From DATFEN01 sp035691285 (GTDB lineage Bacteria; Acidobacteriota; Vicinamibacteria; Fen-336): DNA of 46,034 bases. The notes below the pieces were generated by a model. It was not told the DNA's origin, ran no database searches, and was given only the letters and a program-made list of their open reading frames with translations. The translations under genes were made by a program, and so were the position numbers. The stretch lies in the NCBI GenBank assembly GCA_035691285.1, contig DASSJI010000146.1, positions 1 to 46,034 of the forward strand. Direction: 5' to 3'. Position 1 is the first letter of the stretch. The number at the start of each line of letters is the position of its first letter. Shown in pieces: positions 36,405 to 44,182 of the stretch.

Positions 36405-36617
36405 ATGTCCAAGACCTTCCGACCGTACGAGCCGGATCAGCTGTTGCTGATGCCGCCGGCGCTCTCGGACTGGGTGCCGGAGAAGCATCTGGCTCGGTTT
36501 GTGGGGGACGTGGTGGACGACCTCGATCTTGGGGCGATCGAGGACGCGTACGAGGAAGAGCGGGGCTACCCACCGTACCACGCGCGGATGATGGTGAAGG
36601 TGCTCTTGTACAGCAAG
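36405..36617 (+). pseudogene. truncated IS1182-family-like transposase (N-terminal fragment)
   Basis: About 71 codons of an IS1182-like transposase: MSKTFRPYEPDQLLLMPPAL, SDWVPEKHLARFVGDVVDD, EERGYPPYHARMMVKVLLY. Similarity to the family pattern stops at KVLLY-S; the following residues (KAGLPRPIPRIPP) are not family sequence, and the rest of the ~450-residue protein, with its catalytic residues, is gone. The frame stays open to 36881 but overlaps the glutaredoxin gene, so that extension is not coding. Confidence 0.8.
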
Positions 36618-36656
36618 GCCGGTCTTCCCAGGCCCATCCCACGGATCCCACCTGAT

Positions 36657-36680
36657 CTCCGTGTCCTCCGTGTCTCCGTG
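36657..36680. repeat. CTCCGTG short tandem repeat
   Basis: Three copies of CTCCGTG at 36657, 36666 and 36674 (CTCCGTGTC-CTCCGTGT-CTCCGTG). On the other strand this reads CACGGAG three times. Similar phrases occur in intergenic repeats of environmental GC-rich bacteria. Lies between the transposase fragment and the glutaredoxin stop. Confidence 0.55.
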
Positions 36681-36686
36681 GCGTCG

Positions 36687-36953
36687 TCAGACGCCGTTAC
36701 GCAGAGGGCTCCTAGCGAGTTCCACCAGCCGGGCACGGAGCGCGGCTCCGGTGGCGCGGCCCTGTGCGACCACGACTCCGTCCCAGAGGAGCACGGGGAT
36801 CTCCGTGGCGTAGCGGCGCCGGTCCGCCGGGTCGTCTCTTACGTCCCGCACAACGAGCTCGAGCCCCAGCTCCTCGAGTAGCGGAACCGCCGTGGCCTTC
36901 ATCACCTCGCACAGGTGGCAGCCGGGCTTGGACAGCAGGATGAGCCGGCTCAC
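36687..36953 (-). CDS. glutaredoxin-family protein
   Basis: 88-residue thioredoxin-fold protein with CxxC in ILLSKPGCHLCEVMKA and the cis-Pro region YATEIPVLLWDGVVVA; DUF836-like. The GTG start overlaps the stop of the FTR1 gene (GTGA). The final codons (below about 36715) lie inside the IS remnant, so its C-terminal tail ARSPLRNGV may be partly derived from it. Likely a thiol-redox helper, perhaps for the upstream cytochrome/iron permease. Confidence 0.8.
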   Translation of the reverse strand: MSRLILLSKPGCHLCEVMKATAVPLLEELGLELVVRDVRDDPADRRRYATEIPVLLWDGVVVAQGRATGAALRARLVELARSPLRNGV

Positions 36954-38851
36954 GCGGCGGTGTCGTCGCCCCGGCGTCTGAACGCCTGCAGCCCGGCGAT
37001 CGTGACGGCCGCAGCGATCGTGAACTGCACGGCCAGACCCGTGAGATCGGGATGAATGCCCATCCAGGGCAGCTCGGGGAAGGTCACCGGCCGAGGCGAG
37101 AGGTAGCCCGCCTGGACGAGGCCGTGGATGCTGGCGCCGGCGAAGGAGACGGCGAGCAGCGTCAGGAGCCCGCCCGACACCGCGAAGACGGGGCCGATCG
37201 GCAGGCGCAGCACGGTACGGTTCATCGCGAACGCGGCGGCCGCCGCCAGAGCCGCGCCTGCGACCGCCCCCACGGCCACCTGCCCCGCGTCTGCGGCGTG
37301 GCCGAGGAGCAAGGCCTGGGTGAAAAGCACGGTTTCCGCGGCCTCGCGATACACGGCCAGGAAGGACACGCCTGCCAGCATCAGGAGGCTGCGCCGGGAC
37401 AGGCTCGTCGCCACGCTCGCACGCAGGTAGGCCAGCCAGCGCCGGGACTCGGCGCGCGAGATCAGCCAGAAGCTGACGGCGAACAGGACCGCCGCCGCCA
37501 GCAGGCCCACCGCCGCCTCGACCAGCTCGCGCTTCGCGACGCCGAGGGTCAGCGCCCGGTCGAAAAGCCACCACGTCGCGAGCCCGGCCGGCAGCGCGAG
37601 CAGCCAGCCCGCGTGTACGAAGCGGGTCGCCTCGGCCCGCCCCATGCGGCGCAGCGTCGCCAGCAGCGCCCCGACCAGGAGCGCAGCCTCGATGCCCTCC
37701 CGAAAGTAGATGACGAGGGCGGCGACCAGGGGCAGGCTGCGCTTCCCTTCACCCTCGGCGATCGCGAACAGGAGCGCCTTCAGCTCCTCTCCCCGGGCCG
37801 TGACCGCTACGGCGTCGTGGCCTGCCATCGCGGAGCGCAGCGCGCCGAAGGCCGCCTCGACGCGTGCCACCCGCTGCGGATCACGGGCCTGGAGCTCGGG
37901 CTCGAGTGGCTCGAAGCCCTGGAGGTAGGCGTCGATGGCGAGGCGCGTGGCTTCGCCGTGCCGCCCCGCCTTGAACGCCGCGACGGCGCCGGCGACGAGC
38001 CGCTGCGCGTCCTGCACCGGAGCCGCCGCCTGTGGCATCTCGAACGGGGCCTCGTGGCGGAGGTGGGCGAGAGCCGCCGCGGGAGACGGCTCGCCGCGCG
38101 CCTCGAGGGCCGCGAGGAGCTCCCGATCCGAGAGGCTCGCGAGCTCGGCGAGCGGCATGCGGGTCTCGCTCGAAGCGGCGCCCGCGTGGCCGAGGCGGAA
38201 CACGAAGAACGCCAGGTCCCAGCGCTCGGCGGAAGAGAGCGTGTCGAAGGCGGGCATCCCCGTGCCCGGCACACCGAAAGTGAGGGCGTTGTACACCCGG
38301 TAGGGCGAGACCGGCGCGAGCCGCTCCGGGTCGCGGAACCGCGCCGGCGCCGGGTCGAGGGCGCGCGCCCGCTCGGTGTCTCCATCGCCGCTGAGCCCGT
38401 GGCACACGGCGCAGTTCTGCTCGTACAACGAGCGCGCCCGCTCGAGGCGGGGTCGCGAGCGGGGCGCGACGCGCAGCCCGAAGCGCTGAACGGCCGCGTC
38501 CCGCGCGAGGTGGCTCGCGCGCAGCACCTGGGCGGGCGCCGCCCTTGCGCGCACGAGGGCGTCGAGGCCCGCGAGGTGCCGGTACAGCGAATCCTCCGGG
38601 CCGGCGTCCGGGGCGAGGCCGCCTGCGAGGCCCCGCGCGTCGGCCACGAAGCGGAGCTGCTCCTCGTATTCGAAGGGGCTCACGATCTGCCCGTCACGGA
38701 CGGCCCGCCCGTAGTCGCCGCCGACGTAGTCCAGGAGAGCGACCATTCTCTGCGCGTCGCCGCCGTCCGGTGGCGCAAGGGGGGGGGACGCCCCGCCGCA
38801 AGCGGCGGTCGCGAGCGCGCCGACCAAGATGAAACTGAATTTCAATTTCAC
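36950..38851 (-). CDS. FTR1-family iron permease fused to a cytochrome c domain
   Basis: 633-residue membrane protein with a lipoprotein-like N-terminus (LATAAC, Cys18) from GTG 38851. A TTG at 38887, overlapping the pyrF stop as TTGA, is an alternative start. Residues about 120-220 hold a c-type cytochrome: heme site CAVCH (147-151) and axial Met in GTGMPAF (Met199). The last third is an FTR1 iron permease with REGIE (384-388) and a second R-E motif in YREAAETVLF, and several membrane helices. The fusion suggests ferrous iron oxidation coupled to uptake (known for cytochrome c/FTR1 proteins; the mechanism here is inferred). It lies downstream of pyrF. Confidence 0.9.
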   Translation of the reverse strand: MKLKFSFILVGALATAACGGASPPLAPPDGGDAQRMVALLDYVGGDYGRAVRDGQIVSPFEYEEQLRFVADARGLAGGLAPDAGPEDSLYRHLAGLDALVRARAAPAQVLRASHLARDAAVQRFGLRVAPRSRPRLERARSLYEQNCAVCHGLSGDGDTERARALDPAPARFRDPERLAPVSPYRVYNALTFGVPGTGMPAFDTLSSAERWDLAFFVFRLGHAGAASSETRMPLAELASLSDRELLAALEARGEPSPAAALAHLRHEAPFEMPQAAAPVQDAQRLVAGAVAAFKAGRHGEATRLAIDAYLQGFEPLEPELQARDPQRVARVEAAFGALRSAMAGHDAVAVTARGEELKALLFAIAEGEGKRSLPLVAALVIYFREGIEAALLVGALLATLRRMGRAEATRFVHAGWLLALPAGLATWWLFDRALTLGVAKRELVEAAVGLLAAAVLFAVSFWLISRAESRRWLAYLRASVATSLSRRSLLMLAGVSFLAVYREAAETVLFTQALLLGHAADAGQVAVGAVAGAALAAAAAFAMNRTVLRLPIGPVFAVSGGLLTLLAVSFAGASIHGLVQAGYLSPRPVTFPELPWMGIHPDLTGLAVQFTIAAAVTIAGLQAFRRRGDDTAA

Positions 38852-38883
38852 GACGGTGAGGATAGCCCGTCGTTCGGGCCCCG

Positions 38884-39588
38884 TCAAAGGGAGCGGGCGA
38901 CGCCTTCCATCTCGGCGACGATGGCGTGGGCCGCGGCGCGAGGATCCCGCTGTCCCGTGATCGGTCGGCCCACCACCAGGTAATCGGCGCCCGACGCCAG
39001 TGCCTGCCGCGGAGTGGCGGCCCGCGCCTGATCGCCCAGGCCGGCGCCGTCGGGCCGGATGCCCGGCGTCACGACCAGGAAGTCCGGGCCGCAGGCCGAC
39101 CGGACGAGGGCGACCTCGTGGGGCGAGGCGACCACGCCGTCCAGGCCTGCCTCACGAGCCACGAGCGCCAGCCGCCGAACCTGGTCAGGGAGCGGACCCG
39201 GGATCCCCAGCCGCAGGAGGCTGGCCTCGTCGTGGCTCGTCAAGACGGTGATCGCCAGCAGACGGATGCCGCGAGGCCGCGCCTGGACGGCCGCCCGCAG
39301 CATCTCGGCGCCTCCCAGCGCGTGGATCGTGACGAGCGAGACCCCGAGAACGCCCGCCGCTGCCACCGCACCCGACACCGTGTTCGGGATGTCGTGGTAC
39401 TTGAGGTCGAGGAAGACGCGCTCGCCCCGCTCGACGAGGGACCGCACCAGGGCGGGGCCCGCGGCGGTGAACAACTGGCTCCCGACCTTGAACATGCCGA
39501 CCGCGCCGGCCAGCCGCGAGGCGAGGGCCTCGCCCTCCACCGCCGACGCGACGTCCAGGGCGACGACGAGCCGCTCGCGCGGCGTCAT
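38884..39588 (-). CDS. pyrF: orotidine 5'-phosphate decarboxylase
   Basis: Last step of UMP synthesis, 234 residues. Motifs: LVVALDVASAVEG, MFKVGSQLFTAAGP, VFLDLKYHDIPNTV (the DxKxxD site), SGADYLVVGRPIT and GIRPDGAGLGDQAR. ATG start overlaps the pyrD stop (ATGA). Third gene of a pyrK-pyrD-pyrF operon, followed by the FTR1 gene. Confidence 0.97.
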   Translation of the reverse strand: MTPRERLVVALDVASAVEGEALASRLAGAVGMFKVGSQLFTAAGPALVRSLVERGERVFLDLKYHDIPNTVSGAVAAAGVLGVSLVTIHALGGAEMLRAAVQARPRGIRLLAITVLTSHDEASLLRLGIPGPLPDQVRRLALVAREAGLDGVVASPHEVALVRSACGPDFLVVTPGIRPDGAGLGDQARAATPRQALASGADYLVVGRPITGQRDPRAAAHAIVAEMEGVARSL

Positions 39589-40532
39589 CCGCGCCCGCCA
39601 GGGTACTCGAGAGTTCCCACGACCTGGCCGACGTCGGTGAGCCCGTGGCGGGTCAGATAGTCGCGCAGCCCGGCCAGGATGCGCTCGTACACGCCCGGGT
39701 CGACGAAGTTGGCGGTGCCGATCTGCACCGCCCGCGCACCGGCGATCAGGAACTCCAGCGCGTCGGTGGCCGTCGAGATGCCGCCGATCCCGAGCACGGG
39801 GATCCGCACCGCTCGAGCGGCCTGCCAGGTCATGCGGACGGCGATCGGCCGGATCGCGGGACCGGAGAGCCCGCCGGTCCCGAACGCCAGCTTCGGACGC
39901 CTCCTCTCCACGTCGATGGCGAGGCCGAGCAGCGTGTTGATGCACGACACGGCGTCGGCGCCGTTCTCCTCGCACACCCGGGCGAACAGGGCGATGTCGG
40001 CGACGTTGGGGGAGAGCTTCGGGATCACGGGCAGCCGCGTGGCGCGGCGGACGGCGCGGACCACGTCAGCCGTCATCCTCGGGTCGCCGCCGAAGAGCAT
40101 CCCGCCCTTCTCGACGTTCGGGCACGAGATGTTGATCTCGAGGCCTGCGACGCGCGGCGCGCCGTCGAGGATGCGCGCCACCTCGCCGTACTCCTCGACC
40201 GTGTCGCCGCAGACGTTCACGAACAGCGCCGTGTCGTACCTACCGAGCCGCGGCAGCACGTCGCGGACGAACGCCCGCACCCCGACCCCTTGCAGGCCGA
40301 TGGCGTTGAGGAGGCCCGCGGGCGTCTCGACGATGCGCGGCGTCGGGCAGCCGTCGCGCGGCTCGAGGAACAGGCCCTTCGACACGAGGCCGCCCAGCAG
40401 GGAGAGGTCGAGGATGCCTTCGTATTCGACGCCGTAGCCGAACGTGCCCGAGGCTGCGATCAGCGGGTTCTTCAAGCGGACGCCGGCGATCTCGACGGCC
40501 AGGCTCTGGGCGGCCGCCGCCGCGGGGTTCAA
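39585..40532 (-). CDS. pyrD: dihydroorotate dehydrogenase, class 1B catalytic subunit
   Basis: 315-residue FMN enzyme oxidising dihydroorotate to orotate; class 1B because it is coupled to PyrK. Seen: PLIAASGTFGYGVEY, LVSKGLFLEPRDGCPTPRIVETPAGLLNAIGLQ, LEINISCPNVEKGG, CINTLLGLAIDVE and PVLGIGGISTATDALEFLIAGA. The start is a TTG overlapping the pyrK stop (TTGA); no ATG or GTG would fit. Its stop overlaps pyrF (ATGA). Confidence 0.96.
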   Translation of the reverse strand: MNPAAAAAQSLAVEIAGVRLKNPLIAASGTFGYGVEYEGILDLSLLGGLVSKGLFLEPRDGCPTPRIVETPAGLLNAIGLQGVGVRAFVRDVLPRLGRYDTALFVNVCGDTVEEYGEVARILDGAPRVAGLEINISCPNVEKGGMLFGGDPRMTADVVRAVRRATRLPVIPKLSPNVADIALFARVCEENGADAVSCINTLLGLAIDVERRRPKLAFGTGGLSGPAIRPIAVRMTWQAARAVRIPVLGIGGISTATDALEFLIAGARAVQIGTANFVDPGVYERILAGLRDYLTRHGLTDVGQVVGTLEYPGGRG

Positions 40533-41380
40533 GTGCGCTCCACGCCTTTCCGGGCGCCGCGGCGGGCGGACGAGCCCGTCTCCCCGGGCCAAACGACGAT
40601 GCTCGCGTCGAACACGGGTCCCTCGGTGCACGCGCAGCGGTAGCGGGCGCGAGGCTCTTCGGCCCTCTGAGTCCAGACGACGCAGCCCAGGCAGGTGCCG
40701 ACGCCGCAGCCCATCCAGGGGTCGAGGCTGACCTGGCAGGGCAGGCCCCGCGCCTCCGCGATGCGCGCGACCGCGTGGAGCATCGCGTCGGGCCCGCATG
40801 CGTAGAGCTGCGCGGGGCCGCGCGCCGAGTCCAGGTACCGCTCGAGCGGCTCGGTGACGCGCCCTGGATGGCCGAGGCTTCGATCCTCCGTCGCCGGCAC
40901 GAGGGGCACGCCGAGCGCGTCGAAGGGTTGACGCAGGTGCAGGTCGGATGCCGTCCGGCCGCCGTAGAAGACTCGCCCCGCACCTCCGGCGCCCATGAGG
41001 TCCCTGGAGAGCATCAGGAAGGGCGCGATGCCATAGCCGCCGGCAACCATCAGCGCCTCGGTTCCCAGGGGCGGCGGCGCGAAGGGCCGGCCGAGCGGCC
41101 CCAGGCACTGGGCGAGCTCGCCGGTCTCCATCGCGGCGAGGGCCCGGCTCTCCGAGCCGACCGCCTTGAGGAAGATGCTGAACGTTCCCGCTGCCGCGTC
41201 GGTCGCGAGGATGGAGAAGGGCCGCCGCAGCGGCGGGTCGGCGGACAGGCCCGCCTTGATCATCACGAACTGGCCCGGCCGCGCGTCGCGGGCGACGACG
41301 GGGTGCCGGAAGGTGAGTGTCGTGTACGGGCCGTCGAGGGGGACCCTCTCGACGAGGGCCACGTCGAGGTTCTGCGGCAC
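40529..41380 (-). CDS. pyrK: dihydroorotate dehydrogenase electron-transfer subunit
   Basis: FAD- and 2Fe-2S-containing partner of class 1B PyrD, 283 residues. It has the RPFSIL flavin site (PLRRPFSILATD), an NAD-binding segment (MVAGGYGIAPFLML) and the Cys cluster CGVGTCLGCVV ... RCACTEGPVFDA (four Cys for the iron-sulfur centre). GTG 41380 is chosen because the family begins near LDVALVERVPL; the divergent phosphodiesterase starts only 26 bp away. Confidence 0.93.
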   Translation of the reverse strand: MPQNLDVALVERVPLDGPYTTLTFRHPVVARDARPGQFVMIKAGLSADPPLRRPFSILATDAAAGTFSIFLKAVGSESRALAAMETGELAQCLGPLGRPFAPPPLGTEALMVAGGYGIAPFLMLSRDLMGAGGAGRVFYGGRTASDLHLRQPFDALGVPLVPATEDRSLGHPGRVTEPLERYLDSARGPAQLYACGPDAMLHAVARIAEARGLPCQVSLDPWMGCGVGTCLGCVVWTQRAEEPRARYRCACTEGPVFDASIVVWPGETGSSARRGARKGVERT

Positions 41381-41406
41381 CGGAGCGGATGATACCGTTA
41401 GGCGCG
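41381..41406. promoter_or_regulatory. 26-bp divergent control region
   Basis: The whole gap between pyrK (minus) and the phosphodiesterase gene (plus). The plus-strand TACCGT at 41393-41398 ends 8 nt before the ATG, consistent with a leaderless start. The promoters of both directions must overlap the coding sequences, so the two halves of the pyrimidine region may share control. Confidence 0.35.
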
Positions 41407-43218
41407 ATGCGACGGCTACTCGCGAGCGCCGCCATCGCGGGCGCCCTGCTCGCAGCCGACATTGTCCTGCTCGTCCTCTACCTCGCACCCGAGGCGCGGC
41501 TCCGCACCGAAGCGCCAGCGCTCCTCCTGACGATGTGGCTGCCCTACGCCGCAGCGGCGACCCTCGGCTTCCTGGCGCTGGGCCTGCCGCTCGCCTGGCT
41601 CGGGCCGAGCGTGGCGCGGCCACCCGTGCCCGGCATGCCGTTCTTCACCACGTTCGCCCTGGCGCAGGCGACCTCGGCTGCCGCGCTCTTCTGGCTGAAC
41701 TTGCTGGGCTACCGTCACTCGATCCCCGTGCCCTTCGTACACGCCCTCACGGCCGCCGCCGTCATGGCGAGCCTGGCCGCCCTGGTCCTGCTCGGGGCCG
41801 GGATCGACGCGCTGCTGTTCCCCGATCGGGGGCGGAGCCGTGCGGCGCCCATCGTCGTGCTCGCCGCCGCGGCGTCGGTCATCGGGCCTCTGGCGCTGCG
41901 TCCGGGGCCCGCGCTGCCCTCGCGCATCGTCCCCGTCCGTGTCGAGCCGGTGACGCCCCTGCGACGCGTCGTCCTCCTGGGCGTGGACGGCCTTTCCCCG
42001 GCCCAGGTCGAGGCCGGGATCCGCGAGGGCCGCTTCGCGGCGCTCGCGGGCCTGGCGCGGCGCGGAGCCCACGGGCCCCTCGCGACGCTGCGTCCGACCA
42101 TCGGGCCGCCCGTCTGGACCAGTATCTTCACGGGACGCCTGCCGAGGGACCACGGCGTGAAGAGCTTCGCGAGCTACCGCCTGAGGGGATCCTCGACCGC
42201 CTACGAACTCCTCCCGCAAGGGATCGCGGTGCGCGCGCTCGAGCGCGCCTCCCTGGTCACGACGCTGCCCGTCACGGCCGCCTCGCGCCGCGCCCCCGCC
42301 TTGTGGGACGCGCTGAACGCCTTCGGCATCCGCGCCGGCGTCGTGCGCTTCTGGGGAACGCACCCGCCGCAGCACGTGCCGGGCTTCATGGTCTCGAACC
42401 AGTTCCACCGTCTGAGCCGCGGGCCGCGCGCCGCGGAGAGCCTGTTCCCCCCCGACCTGCTGGACCAGGTCCGCGACCGCGCCGTCGCGCCCGAGGACGT
42501 GGACCCGGCGCTCGTCTCCGGCTTCGTCGACCTCTCGGTGCCCGGGCAGGACGGGTCGTGGCGCCGGGACCTCGTGGGTCGCGCAATCGCGCCGGACCTC
42601 ACCTACCAGCGCGCCGGCGCCGTGCTGCGCGCCGCCTACGATCCGCCCTTCTTCGCCAACTATTTCTACGGCCTCGACGTCGTGGGCCACGCCTTCACGC
42701 GCTATGCGGTGCCGGAACGCTTCGGGGACGTCCGGCCCGAGGAGTCCCGCCGCTTCGGCCACGTGGTGGAGCGCTACGCGGCGTTCCTGGGACAGTGGAT
42801 CGCCGAGATCGAGCGCTCCCTGCGAAAGGGAGAGGTGCTGTTCGTCGTGTCGGGCTACGGCATGGAGCCGAGGTCCTGGTGGCGGCGCCTGTTCACGACC
42901 CCGTGGGGCGGCGCCGAGCCCAGCGGCGTTCACGACGCGGCCCCGGACGGCGTCGTCCTCGCGGTCGGGGATGGGATACGGCGCGGCGCGCTGCTGGAGC
43001 GTGGGTCGGTGCTCGACCTGGCGCCGACGCTCCTCTACCTGATGGGCCTGCCCGTGGCTCGCGACATGGAAGGCCGGGTCTGGACCGAGATCCTCGACGA
43101 GGAGTTCCTCCGCCAGCATCCGGTCTCCTTCATTCCGAGCTACGCGGGAGTCGCTCCCGCGCCCGCGCCGGGACCGCCGGAGCTGGACCTGCCGCCGCTG
43201 CCCGAGGAAACGCCGTGA
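41407..43218 (+). CDS. membrane-anchored alkaline-phosphatase-superfamily phosphodiesterase
   Basis: 603 residues. The first ~165 contain four to five membrane helices (RLLASAAIAGALLAADIVLLVLYL at the start). A hydrolase domain of the type I phosphodiesterase/nucleotide pyrophosphatase group follows: VVLLGVDGLSPAQVEAGI (metal Asp194), RPTIGPPVWTSIFTGRLPRDHGV, FYGLDVVGHAF, VVSGYGMEP and DLAPTLLYLMGLP. The nucleophile cannot be fixed by eye: the position nine residues before the TG is Gly233, with Thr231 and Thr238 nearby. A Pro-rich tail ends the protein. Function unknown; possibly envelope phosphoester turnover. Confidence 0.88.
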   Translation: MRRLLASAAIAGALLAADIVLLVLYLAPEARLRTEAPALLLTMWLPYAAAATLGFLALGLPLAWLGPSVARPPVPGMPFFTTFALAQATSAAALFWLNLLGYRHSIPVPFVHALTAAAVMASLAALVLLGAGIDALLFPDRGRSRAAPIVVLAAAASVIGPLALRPGPALPSRIVPVRVEPVTPLRRVVLLGVDGLSPAQVEAGIREGRFAALAGLARRGAHGPLATLRPTIGPPVWTSIFTGRLPRDHGVKSFASYRLRGSSTAYELLPQGIAVRALERASLVTTLPVTAASRRAPALWDALNAFGIRAGVVRFWGTHPPQHVPGFMVSNQFHRLSRGPRAAESLFPPDLLDQVRDRAVAPEDVDPALVSGFVDLSVPGQDGSWRRDLVGRAIAPDLTYQRAGAVLRAAYDPPFFANYFYGLDVVGHAFTRYAVPERFGDVRPEESRRFGHVVERYAAFLGQWIAEIERSLRKGEVLFVVSGYGMEPRSWWRRLFTTPWGGAEPSGVHDAAPDGVVLAVGDGIRRGALLERGSVLDLAPTLLYLMGLPVARDMEGRVWTEILDEEFLRQHPVSFIPSYAGVAPAPAPGPPELDLPPLPEETP

Positions 43219-43276
43219 GCCGGCCGGCGCTCGCGCCTTGTCTCTTGCGCCGGCTTTTGGGTACGATCCGCGCGCC

Positions 43277-43606
43277 TTGGCCACCGTGGACGATCTCCTC
43301 GCGCTCGACGTGCGGGTGGGGACGATCGTTTCCGCGCGCGTCCTGCGTGGCGCGCGGACCCCGAGCTTCGCGCTCTCGATCTCCTTCGGCGAGCTGGGCC
43401 GGCGCTCGGGCTGCGCCGCGTTGACCGACCTGTACGAGACCGACGACATCGTCGGCCTGCAGGTGGCGGCGGTGGTGAACGTGCCTCCGGAAACCGTCGC
43501 CGGACTCGTCTCCGAGGTCCGCGTGCTGACGGTGGACGACGGCAAGGGCGGCCGCGTGCTCCTGATCCCGGAGCGGCCCGTGCCCGACGGCGGGAGGCTG
43601 CAGTAG
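43277..43606 (+). CDS. CsaA-like tRNA-binding-domain protein
   Basis: 109 residues, the size of CsaA, made of one OB-fold EMAP-type tRNA-binding domain: LALDVRVGTIVSARVLRGARTP, SISFGELGRRSGCAALTDLYE and VSEVRVLTVDDG. CsaA acts as a chaperone-like RNA/protein binder. TTG 43277 gives the canonical start ATVDDLLALDVRVG; a TACGAT ending 9 nt before it is a possible -10 for a leaderless transcript. The next gene, pyrR, begins one base after its stop codon. Confidence 0.85.
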   Translation: MATVDDLLALDVRVGTIVSARVLRGARTPSFALSISFGELGRRSGCAALTDLYETDDIVGLQVAAVVNVPPETVAGLVSEVRVLTVDDGKGGRVLLIPERPVPDGGRLQ

Positions 43607-44182
43607 GTGGCCACGGCCTTCCGCGTACGCCAGGAGCTCATGGACGCCGCGCGCCTCGGGCGCACCCTGGACCGGATCTCCCACGAGATCCTCGAGCGCC
43701 ACCCCGAGCTGGAGCGCACGGCTCTCGTGGGCGTCCGCACCCGGGGCGTGCCCATCGCGAGGCGCCTCGCGAAGCTGATCGGCGCAGCCCAGGGAAGGGC
43801 CCCGCGCGTCGGCGCGCTGGACATCACGCTGTACCGCGACGACCTCACGACCATGGCGCCCAACCCGGTCGTGAAGGGCACCGACATCGCGTTCTCCATC
43901 GACGGGTGGACCGTCGTGCTCGTCGACGACGTGCTGTTCACGGGCCGCACCGTCCGGGCCGCCCTCGACGAGCTGATCGACTTCGGGAGGCCGGCCCGCA
44001 TCGAGCTGGCGGTGCTCGTGGACCGCGGCCACCGCGAGCTGCCGGTGCGGGCCGACTACGTCGGCAAGACCATCACCACCACCCGGGAGGAGAACGTCCA
44101 GGTGCTGCTCCAGGAAGAGGACGGCGAGGATCGCGTGCTGCTGCTCGAGCCGGCGGCCGCCCGGCGCGGAGCGCGGCGGTGA
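43607..44182 (+). CDS. pyrR: PyrR bifunctional regulator / uracil phosphoribosyltransferase
   Basis: 191 residues. Contains the PRPP loop VVLVDDVLFTGRTVRAALDEL, LVGVRTRGVPIARRLA and DITLYRDDL with conserved PyrR signature. In bacilli PyrR binds pyr mRNA leaders in response to UMP. Here there is no intergenic space before it and its stop overlaps pyrB (GTGA), so a classical attenuator at this spot is absent. It starts with GTG directly after the CsaA-like stop. Confidence 0.95.
   Translation: MATAFRVRQELMDAARLGRTLDRISHEILERHPELERTALVGVRTRGVPIARRLAKLIGAAQGRAPRVGALDITLYRDDLTTMAPNPVVKGTDIAFSIDGWTVVLVDDVLFTGRTVRAALDELIDFGRPARIELAVLVDRGHRELPVRADYVGKTITTTREENVQVLLQEEDGEDRVLLLEPAAARRGARR

Larger units (their letters stand above)
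36339..36715. mobile_element. insertion-sequence remnant flanked by CTAG
   Basis: Perfect 11-nt inverted repeats CGCTAGGAGCC (36337-36347) and GGCTCCTAGCG (36707-36717) bound a 375-bp segment. Read as CTAG-GAGCC ... GGCTC-CTAG, they look like IS ends flanked by a 4-bp CTAG target duplication; the left end continues GAGCCTGTCCGAGTAATC, a style common to IS ends. Inside is the 5' part of an IS1182-like transposase. Most of the transposase is missing, so the element cannot move on its own. Confidence 0.6.

Noticed and set aside
36618..36881. Continuation of the transposase frame past 36617
   Set aside because: Family similarity ends at KVLLY; beyond it the frame is antisense to the glutaredoxin gene.
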